This document shows positions 1-6,239 of a stretch of 7,729 bases of DNA, in pieces; the stretch's first letter is position 1; each line of letters begins with the position of its first letter. Under the pieces are notes generated by a model. It was not told the DNA's origin. It saw only the letters and a program-made list of their open reading frames with translations, and made no database searches. Position numbers and translations under genes: made by a program. The stretch comes from Nitrososphaerales archaeon (lineage in GTDB: Archaea > Thermoproteota > Nitrososphaeria > Nitrososphaerales > Gagatemarchaeaceae). The stretch spans positions 1 through 7,729 of the forward strand of contig JASHUK010000178.1 in NCBI GenBank assembly GCA_030040055.1. The letters run 5' to 3'.

Positions 1-1325
1 AAGTAAGACACTACCACCGCGACCATGGCCGGCGCCAGGAGGCTGAGGCTCCCCGTCATCTCGCTTACCATCAGTATCACCGCTATGGGAACGCGCCCGA
101 CGCCGCCGAACAGGGCCATCATCCCCACCACCACGAACGGGGCCGTCTCGAGCCCCCACCCTGGAAGGGCGGCGTTGAACACAACCCACACCGCCGCCCC
201 GGTGAACCCACCTATGACGAGGGACGGGGCGAAGACCCCTGCGCTCCCGCCCGAACCGACCGTCAGGGATGTGGCGAGGATCTTCAAGAGCACCAACAGC
301 ACGAGGGTTACGAGGATCGGCAGGGCGAAGTAGTTCACCGTCAGCTTGGACATGTCCCCCTCGATCAGGAACTGTAGGAAGCCGTACCCCAGGCCTATCA
401 CCTCGGGAAAGAATATCGCCACGACCCCGGACAGCGCGGCGCCTATCATCGGCTTCACGTATCTCGGGAGCCCCAGGGAAGCGAACAGCCTCTTGGTCGC
501 GTAGAACGTGGCCGTGAACAGCCTGGCCACCAGGCCGCAGGCCGCCCCCAAGAGGGCGTACAGTATCAGGTTGCGCGGGTCCGTAAAAGTGTAGACCAGA
601 CTCGACCCGAATATCGGGCTGAACCCCGCGTAGGACGCGAAGATGACGTAGCCCAGCGGGGATGCTATGAATGCGGGTAGCAGGGCCTCGGCCTCGAAGT
701 CCCCTCCGCTGTAGAGGATCTCGGCGCTGAGGATCGCCCCGGCGAAGGGCGACTTGAAGATGGACCCTATCCCGGCCCCTATCCCGACGGCCACCGCGAT
801 CCTCTTCTCGTGGACCGGGAGCCGGAAGACGTCTCCGACGAACGACCCGAAGCCGGCCGCGATCTGGGCCGTCGGGCCTTCCCTGCCTCCGCTCCCGCCT
901 GACCCGATGGTGAACGCGGAGGCTATCGCCTTCACCAGGGGTATCCTGTGCCTGATCTTGCCGTCCCCCCGGTGGAAGGCGGCGATGGCCTCGTCGGTCC
1001 CGTGCCCTTCTGCTTCGGGCGCGAACTTGAATATGATGACCCCCGCCAGAAGCCCTCCCACCGCCGCCGACAGGGGAATGAGCAGGAAGTCGGGATGGAG
1101 GGAGGCCTGCGCGGCTACCTCCCCGACCGGGTTGGGGGGGAAGTACCCGGTAATCCCGCCCAGAATCAGGTTCGTCGCCACCTGGATCATCACGTAGAGG
1201 GCTATCGCTCCCAGCCCCGCGATCGTCCCGATGAGTATGCCGACGATCGCCCACTTGCCCAGGTAGCTCCTCCTGAAGAGGCTCGCGGCCTTCTCGCGCA
1301 GCGAGGGCTTCTCGGTCAGTCCCAG
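1..1325 (-). CDS. ClC-family chloride channel or Cl-/H+ antiporter (3' end outside window)
   Basis: Integral membrane protein expected to move chloride or a similar anion as a homodimer. About 441 residues are visible, in a reading frame without stops down to the left edge; any C-terminal CBS domains would lie outside the window. Seen, counting from the CTG at 1325: the chloride-binding motif GSGGSGGREGP with the gating glutamate at residue 149 (bases 879-881); the helix pair GAGIGSIFKSPFAGAILSAEIL around residues 185-204; and GSGGSAGVFAPS at about bases 225-262. Odd residues: the usual GSGIP loop reads GHGTD (His at 108), and the position of the internal proton glutamate of E. coli ClC (E203) is Ile. 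The start is unresolved: this frame has no ATG, GTG or TTG between kdpC and the first helix. I used the CTG at 1325, which has GGTGA four bases upstream. A TTG at 1387 in another frame is an alternative. The family call is secure; the start is not. Confidence 0.88.
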   Translation of the reverse strand, partial: MGLTEKPSLREKAASLFRRSYLGKWAIVGILIGTIAGLGAIALYVMIQVATNLILGGITGYFPPNPVGEVAAQASLHPDFLLIPLSAAVGGLLAGVIIFKFAPEAEGHGTDEAIAAFHRGDGKIRHRIPLVKAIASAFTIGSGGSGGREGPTAQIAAGFGSFVGDVFRLPVHEKRIAVAVGIGAGIGSIFKSPFAGAILSAEILYSGGDFEAEALLPAFIASPLGYVIFASYAGFSPIFGSSLVYTFTDPRNLILYALLGAACGLVARLFTATFYATKRLFASLGLPRYVKPMIGAALSGVVAIFFPEVIGLGYGFLQFLIEGDMSKLTVNYFALPILVTLVLLVLLKILATSLTVGSGGSAGVFAPSLVIGGFTGAAVWVVFNAALPGWGLETAPFVVVGMMALFGGVGRVPIAVILMVSEMTGSLSLLAPAMVAVVVSY

Positions 1326-1411
1326 CCCGTCACCCCGGCCGCCCGTCGTCCTGCGAGAATGCCCTTGACCGGCCCGTCGCTCGCCAAACTCGGCGGCTTT
1401 CCCTTCGGGGA

Positions 1412-1420
1412 CGATAAAAC
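1412..1420 (-). promoter_or_regulatory. Possible TATA box for the ClC gene
   Basis: On the minus strand this reads GTTTTATCG, an AT-rich island in G+C-rich DNA just after the kdpC stop. With the usual archaeal spacing, transcription would start near 1390, almost on top of a TTG codon at 1387. It may give the ClC gene its own promoter besides read-through from kdp. The match to the TATA consensus is moderate. Confidence 0.33.
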
Positions 1421-1439
1421 GGTTCGCCGGGCTGCCTGC

Positions 1440-1928
1440 CTAGCTGCCGGACAGGGCGGGGACCCTCGACTGGTAGTACGCGGGGTCCATCGCTATCAGG
1501 GCCAGGTTCAGCTTCAGCACGTCTACGTAGGGCGTCCCGAAGATCCAGAACACCCCCTCCTCGTTCTTTTGGACCAGGCCGGTGAGCTGCGACGAGGGGA
1601 TCCCTGTGGCGTTCGCTATCCCGGGGATCTGCGAGTAGGCCTCCTGCAGGGTGATGTCGGGGTCCACGCCCGACGCCGACTCGTTCGCCGGCCTGGCGTG
1701 GAAGAAGTACGGAAGTGTGAAGGAGTTGTCGATCAGATACGACCCCACGGCCTGCCCGTTCAGCGTCGCGACCTCCCCGTTCGCCTGGTAGGGGAAGAGC
1801 GCCTGCGCGACCCCGGTCACCAGCAGCGGGAACGCGAGCCCGCAGACCAGCATCGAGAGCAGGGCCACGCCCACCACGGGCCTCACCCATCCTCTTCCCT
1901 TCGAGCCTGCCTTGTTGTCTTTGTCCAT
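1440..1928 (-). CDS. kdpC: Potassium-transporting ATPase subunit KdpC, short form
   Basis: Accessory subunit of the Kdp K+ pump. It has one N-terminal membrane helix and an outer soluble domain, and helps hold KdpA and KdpB together. The protein is 162 residues, against about 190 in E. coli. Seen: a charged N-terminus (MDKDNK) and a hydrophobic helix at about residues 17-40. The family motifs follow: LVTGVAQALFPYQANG (36-51), FHARP (76-80), SASGVDPDI (84-92) and the C-terminal GTPYVDVLKLNLAL (131-144). The stretch between FHARP and SASG, which carries an Asn/Pro/Gly-rich SNLGPTN-like segment in bacterial KdpC, is almost entirely absent. The ATG lies three bases after the kdpB stop (TGA GAG ATG), so translation is probably coupled. 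A strong ribosome binding site lies in the last kdpB codons. Identity is firm. Confidence 0.96.
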   Translation of the reverse strand: MDKDNKAGSKGRGWVRPVVGVALLSMLVCGLAFPLLVTGVAQALFPYQANGEVATLNGQAVGSYLIDNSFTLPYFFHARPANESASGVDPDITLQEAYSQIPGIANATGIPSSQLTGLVQKNEEGVFWIFGTPYVDVLKLNLALIAMDPAYYQSRVPALSGS

Positions 1929-1931
1929 CTC

Positions 1932-4064
1932 TCATATCACCGATATCAGGACGTCTATCGCCTTGATGCCGACGAACGGGACGACCACCCCGCCGACGCC
2001 GTAGATCATGGTGTTCCTCAGAAACAGGCTCATGGTGCTGGCCGGCCTGAACTTCACCCCGCGCATCGAAAGCGGAATCAGCAAGGGGATGATGACCGCG
2101 TTGAATATCAGCGCGGAGAGGACGGCGCTGTGCAGCCCCAGCCCGAGTATGTTGAAGGCGGAGAGCTGGGGATAGGCCGCGGCGAATATGACGGGCATTA
2201 TGGCGAAGTACTTCGCCACGTCGTTAGCTATGCTGAACGCGGTCACCGCCCCCCGCGTCATCAGCAGCTGCTTCCCGAGCAGCACGACCTCGATTATCTT
2301 GGCCGGGTTGGACTCGAGGTCCACCATGTTGGCAGCTTCCTTGGCGGCCTCCGTCCCCGAGTTCATAGCCAGCCCGACGTCGGCGAGGGCGAGCGCGGGG
2401 GCGTCGTTGGTCCCGTCCCCGATCATCGCCGCGACGTGGGTCTGGGCCTGCTCCGCCTGGACTATCCTGAACTTGTCTTCGGGCTTCGCCATCGGGACGT
2501 ATTCGCTGATTCCGACCTCCGAGGCGATGCTCTTGGCGGTCAGTGGCTGGTCTCCGGTTATCATCACGGGCCGTATACCCATCATCTTCACGGCCTGGAC
2601 CTTCTCCTCGATCCCCGGCTTGAGGACGTCCTTCAGCCGGATGATCCCTATCGGCTCCCCGTTCTTGGCTATCGCCATCGGGGTCTCCCCGGCGGCGGAT
2701 ATGCTCTCGACCGTCTTGTCGAATCCCGGCGGAACGTTCCCGGAGAGCTTCCTGATCGAGTCGGGGGCCCCCTTCAGTATCTCGTATTCGCTGGCCGCCT
2801 CCTCCTCTTCAGAGCTCATCGCGGCCTTCCTCCTCAGCCTCCCCCTGTCCTTCCCCGACTTGTCCCCTTTCGGGAGGATGAACCCGAAGCCTCGGCCGAG
2901 CTTTATCCCGCTCGTCCGCGTGCTGGCGGAGAACTCGTAGACCTCGGAGGGTGCCAGGGAGTTCAGCTCCCTCGGAAGGAACCCCTTCTCGTGGGCCAGC
3001 CTGATCACGCTCCGTCCCTCGGGGGTGTCGTCGTACCACGAGGAGAGGAATGCCGCCTCCCCGACCTCGGACTCGGTATGCCCCTCGAACGGGATGAACT
3101 CGACGGCCTGGCGGTTTCCGACGGTTATGGTGCCCGTCTTGTCCAGCAGGATCACGTCGGTGTCCCCTGCCGTCTCTATCGCCCTCCCCGACTTCGCGAC
3201 TATCCGCCTCCCGTAGAGCCTCGAGACCCCGGAGAGCCCGATCGCAGGGAGGAGCGCCCCGATCGTCGTCGGTAGGAGGCAGACGTAGAGCGCTATGAGC
3301 ACCGAGAGGTCCCCGCCGAGCCCCAGGGTGATCGAAAGACCCAGGAGCGAGAGTATGATTATCGTGAAGATCGCTGTGAGTCCGATCAGGACGATGGTGA
3401 CTGCCTGCTCGTTCGGGGTCTTCGGCCTCTTCGACGACTCGACCATCCGGATCATCTGGTCGATGTACGTCTCCCCCGGGTTCGCCGTGACGCGGGCGGT
3501 GAGCGTGTCGCTGACCACCCGGGCTCCGCCTATCAGGGCGTCCCCCGGCGCCTTCCTCACGGGGGTGGACTCCCCGGTCATCAGCGACTCGTCGACCATC
3601 GCGATCCCCTCCAGCACCTCGGCGTCCAGCGGGACCACGTCCCCGTTCTCCAGCAGGACGAGGTCTCCCTTCCTGAGGTCCTTGGACGGCGTTGGGACGG
3701 TCTCCCTTGACCACTCCTTGGTGACTACCTTCTTGCTCAGCACGGACGTCTCAAGGCGGCGCAGGCTGCGGGCCGTGCTCTCCGCCTGCTGCTCGGCGAG
3801 GGCGTCGGCGAGGGTGCTGAACCAGACCGTGACGAGAAGTGTGACGGCGACCTCCACGTAGAACGGGGTCTCCGAGGGGGTCGCGACGGGGACGAAGCCC
3901 CTGGGATAGACGGCCATCGCCGCCACGAGGAAGAAGCAAAGCTCGACGATGAACATCACGGGGTTGGAGACCAGCCGGCCGGGGCTCATCCTCACGACGG
4001 AGTCCTTCAGCACCCTGCCGTTGACCGCCCGCCTGGGGGCATCCGGGAGGGCGGCGCCGGACAT
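1932..4064 (-). CDS. kdpB: Potassium-transporting P-type ATPase, ATP-hydrolysing subunit KdpB
   Basis: Catalytic subunit of the Kdp pump; it hydrolyses ATP and passes through a phospho-aspartate intermediate to drive K+ import by KdpA. Numbered from the ATG at 4064 (710 residues; E. coli 682). Seen: NPVMFIVE in the first helix, TGES (163-166), CLLPTTIGALLPAIG in the ion-pathway helix, DKTGTIT with the phosphorylated Asp at 308, FSAS (Phe378, nucleotide stacking), KGA (431-433), MITGD (501-505) and GDGTNDAPALA (from 549). Ser166 matches E. coli Ser162, whose phosphorylation inhibits the pump. An unusual charged insertion occupies about 392-428 in the nucleotide-binding domain. The C-terminal membrane helices are complete. 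Start choice: the ATG lies ten bases after the kdpA stop. A TTG at 4082, with a weak GTGA six bases before it, would add six residues and overlap kdpA by eight bases. Function is certain. Confidence 0.97.
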   Translation of the reverse strand: MSGAALPDAPRRAVNGRVLKDSVVRMSPGRLVSNPVMFIVELCFFLVAAMAVYPRGFVPVATPSETPFYVEVAVTLLVTVWFSTLADALAEQQAESTARSLRRLETSVLSKKVVTKEWSRETVPTPSKDLRKGDLVLLENGDVVPLDAEVLEGIAMVDESLMTGESTPVRKAPGDALIGGARVVSDTLTARVTANPGETYIDQMIRMVESSKRPKTPNEQAVTIVLIGLTAIFTIIILSLLGLSITLGLGGDLSVLIALYVCLLPTTIGALLPAIGLSGVSRLYGRRIVAKSGRAIETAGDTDVILLDKTGTITVGNRQAVEFIPFEGHTESEVGEAAFLSSWYDDTPEGRSVIRLAHEKGFLPRELNSLAPSEVYEFSASTRTSGIKLGRGFGFILPKGDKSGKDRGRLRRKAAMSSEEEEAASEYEILKGAPDSIRKLSGNVPPGFDKTVESISAAGETPMAIAKNGEPIGIIRLKDVLKPGIEEKVQAVKMMGIRPVMITGDQPLTAKSIASEVGISEYVPMAKPEDKFRIVQAEQAQTHVAAMIGDGTNDAPALALADVGLAMNSGTEAAKEAANMVDLESNPAKIIEVVLLGKQLLMTRGAVTAFSIANDVAKYFAIMPVIFAAAYPQLSAFNILGLGLHSAVLSALIFNAVIIPLLIPLSMRGVKFRPASTMSLFLRNTMIYGVGGVVVPFVGIKAIDVLISVI
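1936..1941 (-). promoter_or_regulatory. Ribosome binding site of kdpC
   Basis: Minus-strand GGTGAT, seven bases before the kdpC ATG, a full match to the archaeal Shine-Dalgarno core. It is embedded in the final codons of kdpB (Ser-Val-Ile), which supports both the 1928 start and coupled translation. Confidence 0.7.
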
Positions 4065-4074
4065 CGCCCCGCTG

Positions 4075-5730
4075 TCAGCCAAAGAAGTTCACGTGCCCCT
4101 GCAGGTAAGCCAGTATCGGTCCGATCGCGAGGAACGGAAGGAAGGTCAGGACCACGAGTATCAGGATGCTCCCGACCAGCACGGCAGAGAAGAGCAGCCC
4201 GTCCGTCTTGAGCCCGGCTTCGGGGTTCCTCTTCCTCCCCAGCATCGACCCCGAGAGCGCGAGGAGGACCCCGATCGGGACGTACCTCCCCAAGAAGATG
4301 ACCACTGCAGTTGCGACGTTGAAGAAAGGCGTGTTGGCCGCGGTGCCGAGGAAGTCGGACCCGTTGTTGGCGGCCGCGCTGGTGAATTCGTAGAGGACTT
4401 GCGTGAACCCAACAGAGTTTGTCCCGACTCCTACCGCCTGGGCGAACCCCCCCGCGTATGCGACGACGGTGGGGATGAGAATGATCAGGGGGTGCACCAG
4501 GAACGCGATCATCACGAGCTTCACGTCGCGGCCGGTGATCTTCATCCCCAGGTACTCGGGGGTCCTGCCGGACATCAGCCCCACGACGAAGAGCGTAATG
4601 ACGACGTACATGACCATGTACATGAGGCCGACCCCCTTCCCTCCGGGGGTGGACTGGATCAGCATCCCCATGAAGGCCGAGAGGATCACCAGGGGGTGCA
4701 TCGCCGACAGCGTCGTGTTCACCGAACCGGTGGTCACCGCCGTCGTGACGACGGTCCAGAAGACCGAGTAGAACCCCCCTATCCTGGTCTCGATCCCCGC
4801 ACCCTGGGGGGCGGCGGGGATGAAGGCGATCGCGAGGTCGATGCCGAAGAGGGCGTACGCCCCCACGAGTATGGGGATCGTCTCCTTCTTCTTCCCCAGC
4901 ATCTGGCCGAAGACGAAGACGAGCACGGTCGGGAGCAGCAGCATGAGGGCGATCTCGAGTATGTTGGACTGGGGGTTGGGGTTCATGAACGGGTACGCGG
5001 AGTTCGCCCCGTAGTATCCCCCGCCGTTGGTGCCGAGCTGCATTATGGCCACCAGCGAGGCGACCGGTCCCACGAGTATCGACTGGGCCGCTCCTTCCAC
5101 TGTGGTGACGGCCCTGTATCCACTGATGGTCTGGGGGACCCCCAGGAACACGAGGATGACGGCGGCGACCAGGCAGAACGGTATCAGAATCCTGGTGATC
5201 GACCGGGTGAAGTCGACGTAGAAGTTCCCGAGGTCCTTCGACCCCGCCACGAACCCCCGGACGAAGGCAACTCCCATGCATATCCCGGTGGCCGCGGACG
5301 TGAACTGGAGGAACTGGATCGCCGTCATCTGGCTCAGATAGGAGAGGGTCGCCTCACCTGCGTAGTGCTGAAGGTTCGTGTTGGTCGCGAAGGAAATCAC
5401 CGTGTTGAAGGTGAGGTCCCAGCTCAGCCCCTTGAAGCCCATGGGGTTGAGCGGGAGGGAACCCTGGAATGTCAGTATGACCGCCGCCAGGGCCATCTGC
5501 GCTACGTTGACGAACAGCCCGGCGAAGAAGTACTCCTTCCAGCCCATCCCCCGCTGGGGGTCGACCCCCAGGATGCGGTAGACCGCCCGCTCCAGGGGTC
5601 CGAAGAGCCTGTCAAGCGGGCTGGACTTGCCGGTGAAGACCCCTGTCACATAGGGGGCCAGCAGCCACGCGATGACGATGGTGACCCCTAGTATAGCCGC
5701 GACCGAGATGAACTGCAGCAGCGTAATCAT
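4075..5730 (-). CDS. kdpA: Potassium-transporting ATPase, K+-binding channel-like subunit KdpA
   Basis: Polytopic membrane subunit that selects and binds K+ for the Kdp pump; its fold resembles a single-chain K+ channel with four pore loops. It has 551 residues, close to E. coli KdpA (557), and is complete. All four selectivity loops are visible: P1 SFATNTNLQHYAGE (113-126), P2 LGTNGGGYYGANSAYPF (232-248), P3 TTAVTTGSVNT (329-339) and P4 EFTSAAANNGSDF (448-460), each with its filter glycine. The family signature GRTPEYLGMKI is at 388-398. The loop before P3 is shorter than in E. coli. The ATG at 5730 has GGGTGA ten bases upstream. It is the first gene of the Kdp block, 59 bp after the RAM gene stop. 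A weak AT-richer patch on the minus strand near 5768-5774 could be a promoter, but the match is poor; read-through from the RAM gene is equally possible. Confidence 0.98.
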   Translation of the reverse strand: MITLLQFISVAAILGVTIVIAWLLAPYVTGVFTGKSSPLDRLFGPLERAVYRILGVDPQRGMGWKEYFFAGLFVNVAQMALAAVILTFQGSLPLNPMGFKGLSWDLTFNTVISFATNTNLQHYAGEATLSYLSQMTAIQFLQFTSAATGICMGVAFVRGFVAGSKDLGNFYVDFTRSITRILIPFCLVAAVILVFLGVPQTISGYRAVTTVEGAAQSILVGPVASLVAIMQLGTNGGGYYGANSAYPFMNPNPQSNILEIALMLLLPTVLVFVFGQMLGKKKETIPILVGAYALFGIDLAIAFIPAAPQGAGIETRIGGFYSVFWTVVTTAVTTGSVNTTLSAMHPLVILSAFMGMLIQSTPGGKGVGLMYMVMYVVITLFVVGLMSGRTPEYLGMKITGRDVKLVMIAFLVHPLIILIPTVVAYAGGFAQAVGVGTNSVGFTQVLYEFTSAAANNGSDFLGTAANTPFFNVATAVVIFLGRYVPIGVLLALSGSMLGRKRNPEAGLKTDGLLFSAVLVGSILILVVLTFLPFLAIGPILAYLQGHVNFFG

Positions 5731-5739
5731 CTAGAGCCT

Positions 5740-5745
5740 TCACCC
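5740..5745 (-). promoter_or_regulatory. Ribosome binding site of kdpA
   Basis: Minus-strand GGGTGA, with GGTGA lying nine bases before the kdpA ATG at 5730. It supports this start and shows that kdpA is translated from a leadered transcript. Confidence 0.5.
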
Positions 5746-5789
5746 GCCTCGGCGACCTCTGTGTGCGTAGAAACTGACCTCGGGGGACG

Positions 5790-6086
5790 CTACTGACGCC
5801 GGGCCTCGCCCTCGGGGCCCGCCTTCTCCTGGCACCTCGGACCCTTGTGCGACTTCAGGACCACCGAGCTGACGGTGCTCTTTACGCCCTTGATCTTCAT
5901 GATCTTGTTCTTCAGTATGTCCCTGAACTCCTCGATGTCCTGGGCGGACACAAGGGTGACTATGTCGAACTCGCCGGTTACTTCGTGGATCTCTTCCAGG
6001 TTCTCAAGCCTGGTGAGCGACTCGACTACGTTGTCCATGCTGGGCGATTCGACGAATATGTCGACGTAGGCGAGGAGGCGAGACAT
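5790..6086 (-). CDS. Stand-alone Lrp/AsnC-type ligand-binding (RAM) domain protein
   Basis: Small protein of 98 residues made of a single RAM domain, the effector-binding and oligomerising half of Lrp/AsnC regulators, with no helix-turn-helix. The sequence follows the beta-alpha-beta-beta-alpha-beta order: strand LLAYVDIFVE (4-13), helix MDNVVESLTRL (17-27), strands EEIHEVTG and FDIVTLVSA (31-48), helix IEEFRDILKNKI (51-62), and final strand VKSTVSSVVLKS (68-79). The turn GEFD (38-41) is typical of the family. A polar tail (80-98) holds one Cys. Related stand-alone RAM proteins bind amino acids or partner with full Lrp proteins; the ligand here is unknown. The frame stays open upstream to 6212, but the earlier part does not resemble the domain, so I chose the ATG at 6086. 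A TATA-like box 40 bases upstream would give a short leader of about 16 bases. The gene precedes kdpA by 59 bp on the same strand. Confidence 0.88.
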   Translation of the reverse strand: MSRLLAYVDIFVESPSMDNVVESLTRLENLEEIHEVTGEFDIVTLVSAQDIEEFRDILKNKIMKIKGVKSTVSSVVLKSHKGPRCQEKAGPEGEARRQ

Positions 6087-6123
6087 GCCATCTGATCGAC
6101 TCGAAGGCCGCCCTCCCTCTTCG

Positions 6124-6134
6124 GAATATAAGAC
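6124..6134 (-). promoter_or_regulatory. Possible TATA box for the RAM gene
   Basis: Minus-strand GTCTTATATTC, the best TATA-like match in the window, centred near 6128. Usual archaeal spacing puts the transcript start near 6102, about 16 bases before the ATG at 6086. No Shine-Dalgarno motif is seen in that short leader. Confidence 0.5.
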
Positions 6135-6143
6135 TTGCCGGCA

Positions 6144-6168
6144 GGCCCCCTCGGGGACTGAGGGCCCC
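6144..6168. repeat. Imperfect inverted repeat between two divergent promoters
   Basis: Arms GGCCCCCTC (6144-6152) and GAGGGCCCC (6160-6168) pair at seven of nine positions, with a perfect five-base core CCCTC/GAGGG around a seven-base spacer. It sits between the TATA-like boxes of the RAM gene and the peptidase gene, where an operator could act on both. In such G+C-rich DNA it may be chance. Confidence 0.28.
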
Positions 6169-6203
6169 TCCCGCATGAGACGGCGCCGCCTGGGCCGGGC
6201 CTG

Positions 6204-6216
6204 CAAAAACATAAAG
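6204..6216 (+). promoter_or_regulatory. Possible BRE/TATA promoter for the S9 peptidase gene
   Basis: The stretch CAAAAACATAAAG is an AT-rich island with a BRE-like purine-rich part followed by a TATA-like part centred near 6212. That centre is about 27 bases before the ATG at 6240, so the transcript would begin at or just before the start codon, as in leaderless archaeal mRNAs. No ribosome binding site is visible before the ATG, which agrees. Confidence 0.5.
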
Positions 6217-6239
6217 CGCCAATATCTGCACGGCGACAG

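Larger units (their letters stand above)
6087..6239. other. Divergent intergenic region (RAM gene / S9 peptidase)
   Basis: A 153-bp gap between two divergent start codons. It holds the two TATA-like boxes and the inverted repeat listed separately. Nothing in it looks like a small gene: the frames that stay open across it are continuations of shadow frames or of the RAM frame without domain resemblance. Confidence 0.6.

Noticed and set aside
25..1197. Plus-strand frames at 25-333, 269-517 and 754-1197
   Set aside because: All lie opposite the ClC gene, whose minus-strand frame contains the conserved ClC motifs; these are shadows.
1316..1387. Separate small gene from TTG 1387 to TGA 1316
   Set aside because: The 23-residue product has no recognisable feature. 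Its codon bias and position fit better as a displaced N-terminus of the ClC protein, reported as a finding.
1330..1935. Minus-strand frame of 201 codons overlapping kdpC
   Set aside because: It is a shifted frame over kdpC and translates to an Arg/Gly-rich product without motifs; kdpC itself is certain.
948..3275. Very long open frame on the plus strand (775 codons) opposite ClC, kdpC and kdpB
   Set aside because: It is antisense to clearly conserved genes, its protein is Arg/Gly/Pro/His-rich with no recognisable domain, and stop-free antisense frames are expected where G/C dominates third codon positions.
2809..3714. Minus-strand frame of 301 codons inside kdpB
   Set aside because: It is the alternative frame of kdpB; kdpB carries all P-type ATPase motifs without interruption.
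3949..5691. Long open frame on the plus strand (580 codons) opposite kdpA and the 5' end of kdpB
   Set aside because: Same reason: antisense to intact kdpA, low-complexity charged translation, no domain resemblance.
5731..5789. A kdpF gene before kdpA
   Set aside because: The gap is only 59 bp and contains the kdpA ribosome binding site; no short hydrophobic frame fits.
6087..6212. N-terminal extension of the RAM protein to the ATG at 6212
   Set aside because: The extra residues are Arg/Pro/Gly-rich, do not resemble a helix-turn-helix, and would span the best TATA-like box; the RAM domain begins cleanly at the ATG at 6086.
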